Positions 1 through 8,830 are shown, counted from the stretch's first letter. The stretch is DNA of 64,000 nt from Paenibacillus agricola (GCF_011440305.1 NZ_JAAOIW010000005.1:248001-312000); one strand, 5' to 3'. Notes: generated from the letters alone by a model not told the origin. Made by a program: numbers and translations.

Positions 1-824
1 CCCAATTGGGAGAGGTTATGCTTCTCGCGCCAATACGCCCAATGGTTGGTAGGCCCGTGTCCATTGCCAATGCCCAACTCATGCTGGATGGCCAATGTAA
101 TAAATTGCTTCGCCGTATGCACAGCCTCAATCAGGCTTTTGCCTTTGGCTAGCTCCGCTGTGATCGCTGCCGCAAATGTACAGCCCGTCCCATGGGTATG
201 GCGTGTTGGATAACGCTCCGAGGTCATCAGGTGAAACTGCTTGCCATCATACAGAACATCGGTGGGGTCACCGGTGCGATGTCCGCCTTTAACTATAGCC
301 GCCCTTGCCCCAAATTGCTCAACCATTCGCACAGCCGCTTCCTTCATCGATTCTAATGACGAAATTTCCATGCCGAGAATCACCTCGGCTTCCGGAATAT
401 TCGGCGTGACTAGCGCCGCTAAAGGTAATAACCGCCGGCGTAGTGCATCCTGCGCACTAGCCGCCAGCAGATTAGCACCACCTTTAGCAATCATCACAGG
501 ATCGATAACCAGCTTTTCCAGCTTATATTTGCTGACCAGATCCGCCACCAATTCAATAACCTCAGGCTGTGACAGCATCCCCGTCTTTAACGCATCCACC
601 CCAATATCAGTGAGAACTGCCTCAATCTGGCGCTCGATTCCTTCAAGGGGGATATCATAAATCCCATGGACACCTAGCGTATTTTGCGCAGTTACCGCCG
701 TAATGGCGGACATCCCATAAACCTCCAGCATTTGGAACGTTTTCAGGTCGGCTTGAATGCCGGCTCCCCCTCCACTGTCTGATCCAGCAATGGTCAGCGC
801 TTTGTATACTTGTTCCACATCCAT
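1..824 (-). CDS. thiD: Hydroxymethylpyrimidine/phosphomethylpyrimidine kinase ThiD, 3' end cut by window edge
   Basis: Phosphorylates HMP and then HMP-P to HMP-PP for cytosolic thiamine synthesis. The N-terminus carries the ribokinase-type substrate loop GSDSGGGAGIQAD, and the last visible residues include GHGPTNHW, typical of the ThiD C-terminus. About 274 codons are visible and the family is about 270 aa, so only a few residues can be missing. No stop codon occurs before base 1. The start at 824 is chosen because an AAAGGAG ribosome binding site lies about six bases upstream. The gene is divergent from tenI-thiO, and the 168 bp between them hold the tenI promoter. I saw no TPP riboswitch core there. 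The call is firm. Confidence 0.93.
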   Translation of the reverse strand, partial: MDVEQVYKALTIAGSDSGGGAGIQADLKTFQMLEVYGMSAITAVTAQNTLGVHGIYDIPLEGIERQIEAVLTDIGVDALKTGMLSQPEVIELVADLVSKYKLEKLVIDPVMIAKGGANLLAASAQDALRRRLLPLAALVTPNIPEAEVILGMEISSLESMKEAAVRMVEQFGARAAIVKGGHRTGDPTDVLYDGKQFHLMTSERYPTRHTHGTGCTFAAAITAELAKGKSLIEAVHTAKQFITLAIQHELGIGNGHGPTNHWAYWREKHNLSQL

Positions 825-946
825 CGTCTCCTTTCGCATGTGTTTATATTCCTCGTTTGTATTCCTATTGTAAAGTGTATAGGTCTGCTTTCCTAGCGTC
901 AAGTCATTAGCTTTGTGTTCATTTTATAACAACTTGCCCAAACGCT

Positions 947-975
947 TTGACGGTCTGCAAACGCTGCGTTATGAT
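947..975 (+). promoter_or_regulatory. Sigma-A type promoter for tenI-thiO
   Basis: The -35 box TTGACG (947-952) and -10 box TATGAT (970-975) are separated by exactly 17 bp. The predicted start of transcription, near 982, is only about 11 bases before the first possible start codon of tenI. Confidence 0.65.
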
Positions 976-992
976 ATTCCTAAATCATTTTA

Positions 993-1652
993 TTGTTAAA
1001 GGACGTGCAATCGATCAATAGGCATGAGCTTCATATGTTAACAACAGGCCAACAAAAGCTTACTGAGGTGGCGCATATTGCCGCTGCTTGTCCAACAGCG
1101 CTTGTCGATGTTCTCCATATTCGTGAGAAGCAGCATGGAGCACGTGAAATTACAGATTGGTATGCACAACTCCAGCCTTTATTCCCCAGCTCCGCGATTT
1201 ATGTAAACGATCGGCTTGACGCCGCGTTAGCTATGCAAGCGCCTGGTGTACAGCTAGGCTACCATAGCCTTAGCGTCCGCTTAAGCCGCCTAATTCTGCC
1301 CGCGGCTGTTCGGATTGGCTGCTCCGTCCATTCTGCTGCCGAGGCCGTGGAAGCTGCTGGGCAAGGAGCGGATTACGTGATGTACGGCCACGTGTACGAA
1401 TCCGGCTCTAAGCCGGGCTTGGCTCCGCGAGGGATCGCAGCATTGGCTGCAGTCGTGGAGGCCTGCCCGATTCCGGTCATCGCCATTGGCGGCATAACGC
1501 TGGAGCGGGTCGATGAAGTCTTATCGACGGGCTGCAGCGGCATTGCCTTGTTATCGGCAATCTTGCTGCATCCAGAACCGGCACAGCAAATCATACGTTA
1601 TCGTGAAGCCTTAAATCAAACCCAATACAAGCCAAGGAGAGGTTATCATTGA
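993..1652 (+). CDS. tenI: TenI/ThiE-family protein, probable thiazole tautomerase
   Basis: A TIM-barrel protein of the thiamine phosphate synthase superfamily. TenI proteins aromatise the thiazole phosphate made by ThiG. The sequence has ELHMLTTGQQ near the N-terminus, HIRE after the second strand, YVNDR, and the glycine-rich phosphate-binding ends YVMYGHVYESGSKPG and VIAIGGI. The GHVYESGSKPG element is the TenI form of the ThiE loop. The start is uncertain: TTG 993 lies very close to the predicted transcript start and has no clear ribosome binding site, GTG 1005 is too near the AAAGGA at 998-1003, and ATG 1035 would remove the usual ELH start. The stop overlaps the thiO start by 4 bp, so the two are translationally coupled. 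Confidence 0.85.
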   Translation: MLKDVQSINRHELHMLTTGQQKLTEVAHIAAACPTALVDVLHIREKQHGAREITDWYAQLQPLFPSSAIYVNDRLDAALAMQAPGVQLGYHSLSVRLSRLILPAAVRIGCSVHSAAEAVEAAGQGADYVMYGHVYESGSKPGLAPRGIAALAAVVEACPIPVIAIGGITLERVDEVLSTGCSGIALLSAILLHPEPAQQIIRYREALNQTQYKPRRGYH

Positions 1653-2761
1653 CTAGCCGTGCTACATCAGCAATCATAGTCGGTGGCGGAATTATCGGCT
1701 GCTCGATTGCCTGGGAGCTTGCCCGCAGCGGAATCCGCTGCACGATCATCGATAAAGGAGCATTAAACCAAGAGGCTTCCACAGCCGCTGCAGGCATGCT
1801 TGGTGCCCAAGTAGAGACGCACCAGCCTGGTGCCTTTTACGAGCTTTGCCGTTTAAGCCAACGGCTATACCGGGACTGGAGCGATGAGGTGCACCGGATT
1901 AGCGGCATCTCTATGCAATACATCGAAGGAGGCATCCTGCGGGCCGCGTTCGATCAAGAGGATGAGCAGGAGTTGCTAGGCCGACTGCCTTGGATCCAGA
2001 ACGCCGAATGGCTGAGTGCGGCAGATATGCTCGCCTTGGAAAGCGGCCTATCTCCACATATCCGCGGCGGACTGCGCTTAGCCCAAGACCACCAGGTTCA
2101 CCCTGTTCATCTGGCTGAAGCGCTGCAAGCAGCCTTACGTAAGCTAGGCTGCGCCATACGCGAATGGACCCCTGTCCATAGCCTTATTGAACGGCAGGGC
2201 CGCATCGAAGGCGTACGTACCGCTGAAGGTGTTTTATTCGCCGACCATGTCATTGTAAGCGCCGGTGCATGGGGCTCTGCTTTAACCGAGCCTTTTGGTA
2301 TAGAGCTTCCCTTATTCCCGGTCAAAGGGCAATGCATATCGGTAAGGACCGAAACGCCGGCGATCCACAGCACCGTGTTTACGAAAAGCTGCTATATCGT
2401 GCCTAAGCTTGATGGCAGCCTGACGATCGGCGCTACGCAGGAAGAAGCGGGCTTTAATAAGCAATGCCATATTTCCTCCATTAGCGAGCTGCACGCCAAG
2501 GCGACCGAATTGGTTCCTCAATTGGCAAAGGCTGAATTTATTCGTACCTGGGCCGGCTTACGCCCAGGCACTCGGGATGGAATGCCGATTATGGGCTACT
2601 TAACGCAATTACCCGGACTGGTATTGGCGATGGGCCATTACCGTAATGGCATCCTGCTAGCGCCAGCGACCGGCAGGCTTATCAGGCAATTGCTGCTTAA
2701 TGAGCGGGCTGACCTGGATCTGGCACCTTTTTCACCAGATCGCCCTTTACAGCTTGTTTAA
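1649..2761 (+). CDS. thiO: Glycine oxidase ThiO
   Basis: An FAD-dependent D-amino-acid-oxidase-fold enzyme that oxidises glycine to iminoglycine for thiazole synthesis. The N-terminal dinucleotide-binding motif is VGGGIIGCSIAWELARSG (residues about 11-28), followed by the STAAAGMLGA segment typical of ThiO. The C-terminus has the second FAD contact, including GLRPGTRDGMPIMG and GHYRNGILLAPATG. At 370 aa the length is normal. TTG at 1649 is used because AAGGAGAGG precedes it at the right distance and it overlaps the tenI stop. The expected next genes thiS, thiG and thiF are absent; a small membrane protein gene follows instead. Confidence 0.92.
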   Translation: MTSRATSAIIVGGGIIGCSIAWELARSGIRCTIIDKGALNQEASTAAAGMLGAQVETHQPGAFYELCRLSQRLYRDWSDEVHRISGISMQYIEGGILRAAFDQEDEQELLGRLPWIQNAEWLSAADMLALESGLSPHIRGGLRLAQDHQVHPVHLAEALQAALRKLGCAIREWTPVHSLIERQGRIEGVRTAEGVLFADHVIVSAGAWGSALTEPFGIELPLFPVKGQCISVRTETPAIHSTVFTKSCYIVPKLDGSLTIGATQEEAGFNKQCHISSISELHAKATELVPQLAKAEFIRTWAGLRPGTRDGMPIMGYLTQLPGLVLAMGHYRNGILLAPATGRLIRQLLLNERADLDLAPFSPDRPLQLV

Positions 2762-2881
2762 TCTTGTGAACAATTGGCGTACTAGAAGGACTTCGCTCAT
2801 CTAACAGCGAATGCCTATAACTGCAGATACATGCAATGATGATAGATTTATGATGGAATAATCATTCAGGAGGAACACCGT

Positions 2882-3151
2882 ATGGCTGGCATGAGCGAGA
2901 CACAAGCCAATAAATGGCGTAAAACTAGAACGATCGGTAAAGGCAAATATATGCTGTTCTTCGGGATACTGCCTTGGGGAATCGGATTAGCCGGATTATT
3001 CACCGGGTTGGAATGGTTAACCCAACAAACCTTTACCCCATCTTGGCTATATATACGATTAGCGGTATTCCTTGTTGTTGGTTTTTTCATATCCAGTGTA
3101 CGTTGGCATGCACTCGAACAGAAATTCCATACTTATTCAACGGACAAATAA
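2882..3151 (+). CDS. Small membrane protein of unknown function
   Basis: An 89-residue protein not recognised by family. A basic, soluble N-terminal stretch of about 22 residues is followed by two hydrophobic segments (about 24-44 and 55-74), separated by a short loop with aromatic residues and threonines. This suggests a hairpin membrane protein with both ends in the cytoplasm. The ATG at 2882 follows AGGAGG at good spacing, so it is likely a real gene despite its size. It lies 120 bp after thiO on the same strand and is followed by an intrinsic terminator. Confidence 0.65.
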   Translation: MAGMSETQANKWRKTRTIGKGKYMLFFGILPWGIGLAGLFTGLEWLTQQTFTPSWLYIRLAVFLVVGFFISSVRWHALEQKFHTYSTDK

Positions 3152-3187
3152 GCCATAGATGAATTCCTTATGGCTTCTTTCCGCCTT

Positions 3188-3224
3188 AACTCCTCCCTCC
3201 TACAAGGGCAGGAGTTTTTCACCT
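3188..3224 (+). terminator. Intrinsic terminator after the 2882 gene
   Basis: The seven-base arms AACTCCT and AGGAGTT (3188-3217) enclose an inner CCCT/AGGG pairing and are followed by a run of Ts with a second T-run near 3224. A weaker hairpin, AAGCCATA/TATGGCTT, sits just before it, right after the stop codon. Confidence 0.6.
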
Positions 3225-3317
3225 TTTTATGCAAAATCCAAATAGCCTGATGCCACGAACAGCTCAGGCCGGTAGGAATCTATTAGATGAGCCGCGCGGC
3301 ATATGCATATCGTGCCT

Positions 3318-3599
3318 TCAGGTTGATTTCTTTTTCATGATAAATAAAGCAAATAACAATAACACTTCAATATTCACAAAAGCTATGACAAAACCAACCA
3401 AACCAAATGTACGTGCGAAGCCTGTAAATAACGAAGCCCACCAGAAGGCTGCAGCCGCAAAAATAAGGAGATCGAGAGCAGACGAAGCCCCGAAGGATAA
3501 GAACAGCTTTTGCGTCCGCCACATCAGCCCTACACCCAAAGCATTCGTCACTACAAAGGCGACACCCATAATTAACCAATAATAAAAATCGTAGGACAA
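3318..3599 (-). CDS. Small hydrophobic membrane protein, unknown
   Basis: About 93 residues with three predicted membrane segments (roughly residues 6-25, 32-60 and 62-86) and a lysine-rich C-terminal tail ending KKKST. The longest frame would begin at GTG 3608, but that codon touches the AGGAG ribosome binding site. TTG at 3599 has the right spacing of about eight bases and is preferred. The family is not recognised. It is convergent with the gene ending at 3151 and divergent from the gene at 3800. Confidence 0.6.
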   Translation of the reverse strand: MSYDFYYWLIMGVAFVVTNALGVGLMWRTQKLFLSFGASSALDLLIFAAAAFWWASLFTGFARTFGLVGFVIAFVNIEVLLLFALFIMKKKST

Positions 3600-3720
3600 C
3601 AGACTCACTCCTGAAAGGCCTAAATGTAGGGAACGACCTGATCTAAGGTTACCAAAACAAGCTGGCTAACACAACCAATTGCAGCTATTGTTGCGAAATT
3701 GTCACGGGTTGACAGGCCCT

Positions 3721-3748
3721 TTGAATGCATAGAGATTTATTGTATACT
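3721..3748 (+). promoter_or_regulatory. Probable promoter of the 3800 gene
   Basis: TTGAAT (3721-3726) and TATACT (3743-3748) are separated by 16 bp. A consensus TTGACA at 3709-3714 is nearby but too far from this -10 box (28 bp). Confidence 0.45.
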
Positions 3749-3799
3749 TAACAGGTACCATCTCAACCTGGAACCAATTGAAAATTAGGAGGTGCCTAT

Positions 3800-4021
3800 A
3801 TGGCACATAGCAAAGCCAAGAAAGTGCGCAAGCGCTTAGAGCGCCAAGGCAAATTGAACCCCGAGTATAACCGATTAAGCTGGAATGGAATAGACCCTTC
3901 CCTGCGTTTGACACCAACCCTGACCGAACGAAAAGAAAGGCTGCAGCATAAGCATAAATGGAACCATTCCCTGCCTGGCAGCGAAGGTTCCATTTTTATT
4001 TTCACCCCCTGGGTAAGCTGA
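3800..4021 (+). CDS. Small basic conserved hypothetical protein
   Basis: A 73-residue, lysine- and arginine-rich protein beginning MAHSKAKKVRKRLERQG. This resembles small conserved proteins of Bacillus and Paenibacillus with MAHSKAKK-type starts and no assigned function. A near-perfect AGGAGGTG precedes the ATG. The reading frame runs on through a strong intrinsic terminator hairpin (3956-3997) before its stop at 4019-4021, so the last 20 or so codons are encoded by the terminator. Whether the full protein is ever made is therefore uncertain. Confidence 0.65.
   Translation: MAHSKAKKVRKRLERQGKLNPEYNRLSWNGIDPSLRLTPTLTERKERLQHKHKWNHSLPGSEGSIFIFTPWVS
3956..3997 (+). terminator. Intrinsic terminator lying inside the 3800 coding frame
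   Basis: Ten-base perfect arms (AAATGGAACC at 3956-3965, GGTTCCATTT at 3986-3995), an inner CTGC/GCAG pairing in the loop, and a T-rich tail. It ends about 22 bases before the stop codon of the gene it would terminate. Confidence 0.7.
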
Positions 4022-4153
4022 AATTTCTTTTATACTCCTGATTTTTATGTTACATTTAGATCTGGAATTTTGCTAGTAAAACAGCATTAAAGCGTTATGA
4101 ACGCTTATATAATTCCATAAATTCCATATCTTTTTTTCGGGAGGGAATCTGCT

Positions 4154-6940
4154 TTGTTCAGCCAAGTACGGTTTAATCTTAGAACTAAAATCATCTTGGG
4201 CTATGTGATCGTTATTATTGGACTCAGTATTTCCATCCTCTTAATTAATGAACGGGTCATTACCATGAAGAAGGATAGGGAATATATAACGAACCACGAT
4301 TTGCAAGTCCATAACCTAAGCAACGAAATCGAAAAAAATATATTGGATATGGAAGATGGCAAACGGGGCTATCTGATTACGGGTAACGCAAGATATTTGG
4401 CTCCTTATAATAGTGGCTATGCCATTTGGAAAGAAAACTATGTGAATCTTTACCAGCTCATAGCAGATAATCCTGATCAGCAAAAAAATCTCGACAGTAT
4501 CAAGGGTAATATTGAGAAATGGATTATTGAAGCCGCTGAGCCGGTTTTAGCGCTAAAAAGAGAAAATAATCCAGAAGGAATTATCGAATTTTTCAAAACC
4601 GACCCAGGCAAGCCTTATATGGATCAAATGCGAGCGCAATTCCAGCAATTTCGTAACACGGAGCTGGCTTTAACTGAGAACCGTAGCCTGGCCCTTATAC
4701 GTGACAATGAAATTTTGCTTCATATACTAAATCTGGTCTGGTTCCTGATTTCAGCAGTTACTATAGTTATAGCACTCATCACCTCCAAGTCTATCGTTGG
4801 CACCATTCAGGCTGTTACCAGCTCCATAAGAAGCATCGTCACTTCTCAAGGCGATTTAACCATGAGAGTAAAAGTAAATTCGAAGGATGAGATCGGCGAC
4901 TTGGCATTGGTTACAAATGAGCTGCTAATGAATCTGGAAGAGCAAAATTGGGTGAAATCCCATATCACCGAGATGGCTACAACGTTTCAAGGTGTCACAG
5001 ACCTGCGTCTGCTTACACAGTCCTTCATCAATAAAGTAGCTGGCTTGGTCGAGGCGCAATATGGAGTCGTTTATTTGCGTAAATTATCCGATAAAAACGA
5101 TTATTTAATCAAATACGCCTCCTTTGCCGGCCCAGCTGAAGAGGTTGGGGTACAAAAATTTCGTATGGGTGAAGGCTTAGTGGGACAATGCGCTACAGAA
5201 AACCGGATTATTATTGTGAACCATGTACCTAATGACTACATCAAGGTTACTTCCGGCTTGGGCCAAACCTCTCCTAAGCAAATTATCGTGGCTCCCATTA
5301 TGTTCGAGAATAGCGTACTTGCTGTGATGGAGCTTGCCACCTTAAATAACTTTACGCCGCTTCAGCAGCAGATCCTTAGCCAAATTGTCGAACCATTCGG
5401 AACTACGCTCCATAACGCGCAAAGACGTACCGAAATTGAAAATTTATACAATGAATCGCAAACGATGGCTGAAGAGCTTCAAGTACAGACCGAGGAGCTC
5501 CAGACCCAAGCAGAGGAAATGCAAACCCAGACTGAGGAGCTTCGCTCAACCAATGAGAGTCTGGAAGAGCAAAACCTTTTCGTTGAACAAAAATCGCATG
5601 AAGTGGAACGGGCTAAAGAAGAGCTTGAACAATATGCGGAGCAATTAAAGCAAAGCTCCCAATACAAATCAGAGTTTCTTGCTAATATGTCCCATGAGCT
5701 GCGCACACCGCTTAATAGCTTACTTATTTTGTCCCAATTTTTAGTGGAAAATTCGAACGGAACCTTAACTTCTGACGAACAGGAATATGCACGTATTATT
5801 AATAGCTCCGGCAATGATCTGCTGGCTTTAATTAATGATATCCTTGACCTTTCCAAAGTCGAAGCCGGCAAGCTGGATATTGAAATTGGTGCCGTAAACC
5901 TGACTGAGCTTCCTCAAGTGATGGAACGCATTTTCACACCATTAGCTGAGCAAAAAAATCTGCAATTCCGGATCATTCAGCATCCCGACCTGCCTTATTT
6001 AATTTTCTCTGATGAGCAGCGGCTGCAGCAAATTTTGAAAAATCTGTTATCCAATGCGTTTAAATTTACGGAGAGCGGAATCGTTACCCTCTCCATCCGT
6101 AAAGCAGATCCGCTGGAAGCCAATATTGCCCTTCCTCATGCGGGCACTGGAGACGTTATCGCCTTCTCGATCAGCGATACGGGCATAGGGATTCCAGCGA
6201 ATAAACGCCGCCTCATCTTCGAAGCGTTCCAACAAGCGGATGGTAAAACCGAGCGCAAATATGGAGGTACGGGGCTTGGCTTGTCCATCTCACGCGAGTT
6301 TTCCAGCTTGCTTGGAGGGAGCATTACGCTTGAAAGCGAGGAAGGCAAAGGTAGTACCTTCACGCTCTTTATTCCCTGCTTGCAAAGCTCCACTTCCACG
6401 GAACTGGTTAGCACCTATTCAGAATCGTCCGCTACCATCGTAAGCAGCTTTGAATTAGCGGAGCCTAGCTTTACTCATTCTGCTACCTTGGATGCGATGA
6501 ACATCGAAGCTGCCCAATCCGAGCAGAAACGGCTAAATGAGTTGCCGTCAAGCCGGAATATTTTCCAAGGTAAACAGGTGCTTGTAGTTGATGATGATGT
6601 ACGCAATATATATGCATTGACCAAAGCACTTGAGAATCAAGGCATGCAAGTAATCGCTGCACACAATGGTCGCAAATGTTTAGATGTACTGAAGCTGCAC
6701 ACTGATGTGGATATCATCCTTATGGATATTATGATGCCCGAAATGGATGGCTACCAAACCATGAGGCATATTCGCCAAAGCGCAGCATACAATGAGCTTC
6801 CGATCGTTGCCCTTACAGCCAAAGCGATGAAATACGACCGTGAAAAATGTCTAGATGCAGGCGCTTCTGATTACATTAGCAAGCCGATCGACTTGGAGCA
6901 ATTATTTTCCGTTATGCGCGTATGGCTGAGCAAATCTTAA
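4154..6940 (+). CDS. Hybrid sensor histidine kinase (CHASE3-HAMP-GAF-HisKA-HATPase-receiver)
   Basis: A 928-aa membrane signalling protein. Order: TM1 (about 14-34), an extracellular four-helix CHASE3-like domain, TM2 (about 188-208), HAMP (about 210-262), GAF (about 275-415), a coiled coil rich in EELQ/QTEE repeats (about 425-500), HisKA with the phosphoacceptor in FLANMSHELRTPLN (His 514), HATPase_c with the DTGIGIP and GGTGLGLSI boxes, and a C-terminal receiver with LVVDDD and MDIMMPEMDG (Asp 858). TTG 4154 is chosen because GGGAGGGAA precedes it. No separate response regulator or HPt gene is next to it, so its output partner is unknown. The architecture resembles Paenibacillus and Bacillus global stress or motility kinases. 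Confidence 0.93.
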   Translation: MFSQVRFNLRTKIILGYVIVIIGLSISILLINERVITMKKDREYITNHDLQVHNLSNEIEKNILDMEDGKRGYLITGNARYLAPYNSGYAIWKENYVNLYQLIADNPDQQKNLDSIKGNIEKWIIEAAEPVLALKRENNPEGIIEFFKTDPGKPYMDQMRAQFQQFRNTELALTENRSLALIRDNEILLHILNLVWFLISAVTIVIALITSKSIVGTIQAVTSSIRSIVTSQGDLTMRVKVNSKDEIGDLALVTNELLMNLEEQNWVKSHITEMATTFQGVTDLRLLTQSFINKVAGLVEAQYGVVYLRKLSDKNDYLIKYASFAGPAEEVGVQKFRMGEGLVGQCATENRIIIVNHVPNDYIKVTSGLGQTSPKQIIVAPIMFENSVLAVMELATLNNFTPLQQQILSQIVEPFGTTLHNAQRRTEIENLYNESQTMAEELQVQTEELQTQAEEMQTQTEELRSTNESLEEQNLFVEQKSHEVERAKEELEQYAEQLKQSSQYKSEFLANMSHELRTPLNSLLILSQFLVENSNGTLTSDEQEYARIINSSGNDLLALINDILDLSKVEAGKLDIEIGAVNLTELPQVMERIFTPLAEQKNLQFRIIQHPDLPYLIFSDEQRLQQILKNLLSNAFKFTESGIVTLSIRKADPLEANIALPHAGTGDVIAFSISDTGIGIPANKRRLIFEAFQQADGKTERKYGGTGLGLSISREFSSLLGGSITLESEEGKGSTFTLFIPCLQSSTSTELVSTYSESSATIVSSFELAEPSFTHSATLDAMNIEAAQSEQKRLNELPSSRNIFQGKQVLVVDDDVRNIYALTKALENQGMQVIAAHNGRKCLDVLKLHTDVDIILMDIMMPEMDGYQTMRHIRQSAAYNELPIVALTAKAMKYDREKCLDAGASDYISKPIDLEQLFSVMRVWLSKS

Positions 6941-7374
6941 GCTGAGTATTCAAGCAAAATATAGATGGATGCTTGGCACAAATCTTCACAAATCGAAGTA
7001 TGGGTTGTAGTGTATTTTCAAGTAAGCATGAAGAAAAAGAAGCTTTCGCTAAATAGCGAGGCCACTGAAAAACTAGAGTAATTTGATTGAGTAGCTAAAG
7101 TATTTGGGAGCGCAAATTATTTTGTGTAAATGGGTTTTTTACCGACAAACCGTTACATCTAGAGGCTTTGCATGGAGGGGTGGGCATGCAAGGCTAGACT
7201 GCCTTATCAATAGGAGTTTACGAGTATCGCTAAGCAAACTCAGCGGCACATTAAATTCATTGAGTTACATGCTCCTCAATCGTTAATTTCATACTATGTT
7301 AATGATTCATGGTATGCGTGTAAACCAGTTCCCGACTCGCAGCGTGCTCAATTCGGTCTCCGTTCGAATGATCC

Positions 7375-7512
7375 GAAACCCCAGGTTTGAAGTCAGAAAA
7401 TGTAATGGTATCCGGGGATGACTTTAACGATTTAGGACTATTCCAAATGATTGTGGAGGAGCTTGCCGTGCGGCTGCTCCTTTTTTGGTTTATTAAAGTA
7501 CGTGCAGAATAG
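7375..7512 (+). pseudogene. Remnant of a HAD-superfamily phosphatase C-terminus
   Basis: In one frame the DNA encodes a short peptide containing ENVMVSGDDFNDLGLFQM, which matches the motif III/IV region (GDDxND) of Cof-type HAD phosphatases. A stop lies just upstream in frame and the usual downstream residues are missing. The nearby DNA up to about 7100 has another open stretch (about 7215-7390) ending in QFGLRSNDPKPQV that I do not recognise. The region looks like decaying genes, not a working one. Confidence 0.5.
7457..7487 (+). terminator. Intrinsic terminator in the remnant region
   Basis: Arms AGGAGC (7457-7462) and GCTCCT (7476-7481), an inner GCC/GGC pairing, then six Ts. It probably once ended the gene whose remnant precedes it. 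Confidence 0.6.
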
Positions 7513-7527
7513 TTCTGCATAAAACTT

Positions 7528-7645
7528 TTGATTCCTTATGACCCTAATTGGTCCGTTTTATTTGCAGAAGAAGCATACAGCATAAAAAATGCAATTTCTG
7601 ATATCGTTAGTTCAATCGAACATTTCGGTAGCACTTCAGTATATG
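7528..7645 (+). pseudogene. Truncated GrpB-family (UPF0157) gene
   Basis: The translation starts IPYDPNWSVLFAEEAYSI and runs to IEHFGSTSVYGL, the conserved N-terminal third of GrpB/UPF0157 nucleotidyltransferase-like proteins (PYDPxW, IEHxGSTSVxGL). After that, the conserved AxKPxIDI segment is lost and the frame continues into unrelated DNA overlapping the end of the next gene. About 40 of about 170 family residues remain. This is a broken gene. Confidence 0.6.
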
Positions 7646-7702
7646 GGCTGGATGTTGTTATTTTGAGATGGTTATTTTTCGAAAGGTGTTTATTCTTCTT
7701 CC

Positions 7703-8830
7703 TTAATCCACGACCGGGAACCATCCCGGAATATTGGTTATAAATCCCCACAAATGATCGGGAACTACTAATTCTTTTTGAGCTAGTCGGGGAAGTGTCG
7801 TTCTAATTTCTTTTTCCTGTCCGCTTTGTACCTTCTCAACCCATTTAGGCTCCATGATCAAGGCATGACCCATTGTTACTAGTGGGATTCCAGTCCCCAG
7901 TGCTTTAACGACATCATCCGGTGTGGAAAGACCGCCAACACCGATTACAGGCACGCGATTACCTGCACGCTCCTGAACCATTACTACACGCGACTTAGTG
8001 CTGTTGGATTCTTCCCTCCTCGGTTCACCCCAGAAATGATCCACGGAAAGATGGATGTAGTCCAGCTTCTGTTCGGCCAGAACATCCACGAATTGAAGAG
8101 TATCTTCCATTGTGATGCCGAGACTTTCTCTTTCCTCCGGAGAAAATCTATACCCAACAACAAACGGTGATTTTGCATGTTTTGTAACCATTTCTTTTAC
8201 GCGTTTGATGATTTCAAGAGGGAATCTCATTCTCTTTTCTAATGTCCCGCCCCATTGGTCTTCTCTTCTGTTGGAATGCGGAGAGAAAAATTGCTGAATC
8301 AAGAAGCCGTTCGCGCCATGAATCTCAACTCCGTCAAATCCGGCTTCAATCACCCTTCGGGTTGCATGGGCAAATTCATGAATAGCATTCTCAATTTCCT
8401 CTTCTGTCATTGCCTTTGGGGTAGCAGATCCTTCATGCTCTGCTGCAACTGCGCTTGCACTTAACGGTTGCCCTCCAGACAGCAACGCCGGATTACTTCT
8501 ACGGCCCGCATGAAAAATCTGGACAAAAGCTTTGGAACCTTGTTCATGAATAGTGTTTGCCAATGTTTTTAGGCCTGGGAGCAGAACGTCATCGTCAACG
8601 CCGAAGCCGTTTTCCATCAATTTTCCGTTTTGCGAAACAAGGGCACTGCTGGTAATCACGGCGCCTACACCCTGAGACCGTTCAATATAGTAAGCCAATT
8701 CTTCTTCAGTAACTGCTCCGTTAGACTTTGATGCCGCAAGGGTCATAGGCGCCATAATCACCCTGTTTTTTAACTGCACTCCAGATGGAAGCTCGAACGG
8801 CTCGAAAATGGATTTGTAATTGTTGTTCAT
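7703..8830 (-). CDS. NADH:flavin oxidoreductase, Old Yellow Enzyme family
   Basis: A 375-aa FMN-binding TIM-barrel ene-reductase. Family marks: the N-terminal FEPFELPSGVQLKNRVIMAP, QIFHAGRRS, EIHGANGFLIQQFFSPHSN (substrate and FMN contacts, then NRREDQWGG), and the C-terminal phosphate-binding VIGVGG. Such enzymes reduce activated double bonds of enones, quinones or nitro compounds using NAD(P)H. The gene follows a TetR-family regulator on the same strand 79 bp downstream, with a perfect GGACC/GGTCC palindrome between them. This fits an electrophile-responsive pair like nemR-nemA of enteric bacteria. The surrounding DNA is AT-rich compared with the window. Confidence 0.9.
   Translation of the reverse strand: MNNNYKSIFEPFELPSGVQLKNRVIMAPMTLAASKSNGAVTEEELAYYIERSQGVGAVITSSALVSQNGKLMENGFGVDDDVLLPGLKTLANTIHEQGSKAFVQIFHAGRRSNPALLSGGQPLSASAVAAEHEGSATPKAMTEEEIENAIHEFAHATRRVIEAGFDGVEIHGANGFLIQQFFSPHSNRREDQWGGTLEKRMRFPLEIIKRVKEMVTKHAKSPFVVGYRFSPEERESLGITMEDTLQFVDVLAEQKLDYIHLSVDHFWGEPRREESNSTKSRVVMVQERAGNRVPVIGVGGLSTPDDVVKALGTGIPLVTMGHALIMEPKWVEKVQSGQEKEIRTTLPRLAQKELVVPDHLWGFITNIPGWFPVVD

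Noticed and set aside
825-992. Possible TPP riboswitch upstream of tenI or thiD
   Set aside because: The conserved CTGAGA and ACCTGA-type core was not found; a plain promoter explains the region.
7104-7286. Open frame of 60 codons beginning MGAQIILCKW
   Set aside because: No ribosome binding site and no recognisable features; it lies in the decayed region and is probably chance.
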